Below are positions 18,241 to 18,242 of a DNA stretch of 18,242 bases, piece by piece. Origin of the DNA: Amanita rubescens (Eukaryota > Basidiomycota > Agaricomycetes > Agaricales > Amanitaceae); contig WION01000783.1 of assembly GCA_015039365.1 (NCBI GenBank), positions 1-18,242 of the forward strand, written 5' to 3'. How positions within the stretch are numbered: position 1 is the first letter of the stretch; every line of letters begins with the position of its first letter. The translations under genes were made by a program, and so were the position numbers. Under the pieces are notes generated by a model. That model was not told the origin of the DNA and searched no databases. It saw only the letters and a program-made list of their open reading frames with translations.

Positions 18241-18242
18241 TG

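Noticed and set aside
1..18242. tRNA or rRNA genes
   Set aside because: No A-box/B-box pair with a cloverleaf, and no conserved rRNA block, was noticed on either strand.

Overview
The window looks like transposon-rich DNA from a mushroom-forming basidiomycete (Agaricomycetes). The evidence is many GT-AG introns of about 36-67 nt and the combination of a Plavaka-type transposase, a CxC-type KDZ transposase, a basidiomycete-style hAT C-terminus and one end of an LTR retrotransposon. Family assignments rest on recognised sequence blocks; no database search was possible.

Layout. 1-578 (-) is the 5' part of an unrecognised gene that runs off the left edge. 579-1421 holds a degenerate stretch with a 60-bp in-frame duplication. 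1422-5059 (-) is the best gene in the window: a Plavaka transposase whose 11 exons can be phased exactly (1042 codons plus stop, no disabling lesion). About 195 bp away and head to head with it, 5255-7953 (+) is a multi-exon gene of unknown function (called gene B here), with a charged coiled-coil N-terminus, acidic and basic linkers and a conserved C-terminal domain. Gene B meets, tail to tail, a KDZ transposase pseudogene (10204 to about 7940, -). That pseudogene carries two in-frame TGA codons and lacks its C-terminal third; gene B also seems cut at the same junction.

10205-11257 is non-coding with two tandem duplications (periods about 89 and 131 bp). 11258-13648 is a large, nearly perfect palindrome: arms of about 1.09 kb around a 209-bp spacer, axis at 12453. 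The outer parts of the arms are almost identical and the inner parts diverge. Each arm holds three diverged repeats with a 167-bp period. No transposase is encoded inside it.

13649-17360 contains the C-terminal piece of a hAT transposase (14839-15412, +). It is bracketed by two clusters of GGAGTCC/GGACTCC motifs that, with a diverged A/T-rich repeat, form two long direct repeats (about 13.76-14.79 kb and 16.65-17.36 kb). 17495-18242 is the 3' end of an LTR retrotransposon on the minus strand: ORF end, hairpin, polypurine tract and a 422-bp LTR with U3 repeats and a TATA box.

The genes do not form a pathway. The picture is nested and abutting mobile elements of different ages. The most unusual objects are the palindrome, the Plavaka/gene-B divergent pair and the KDZ/gene-B breakpoint.
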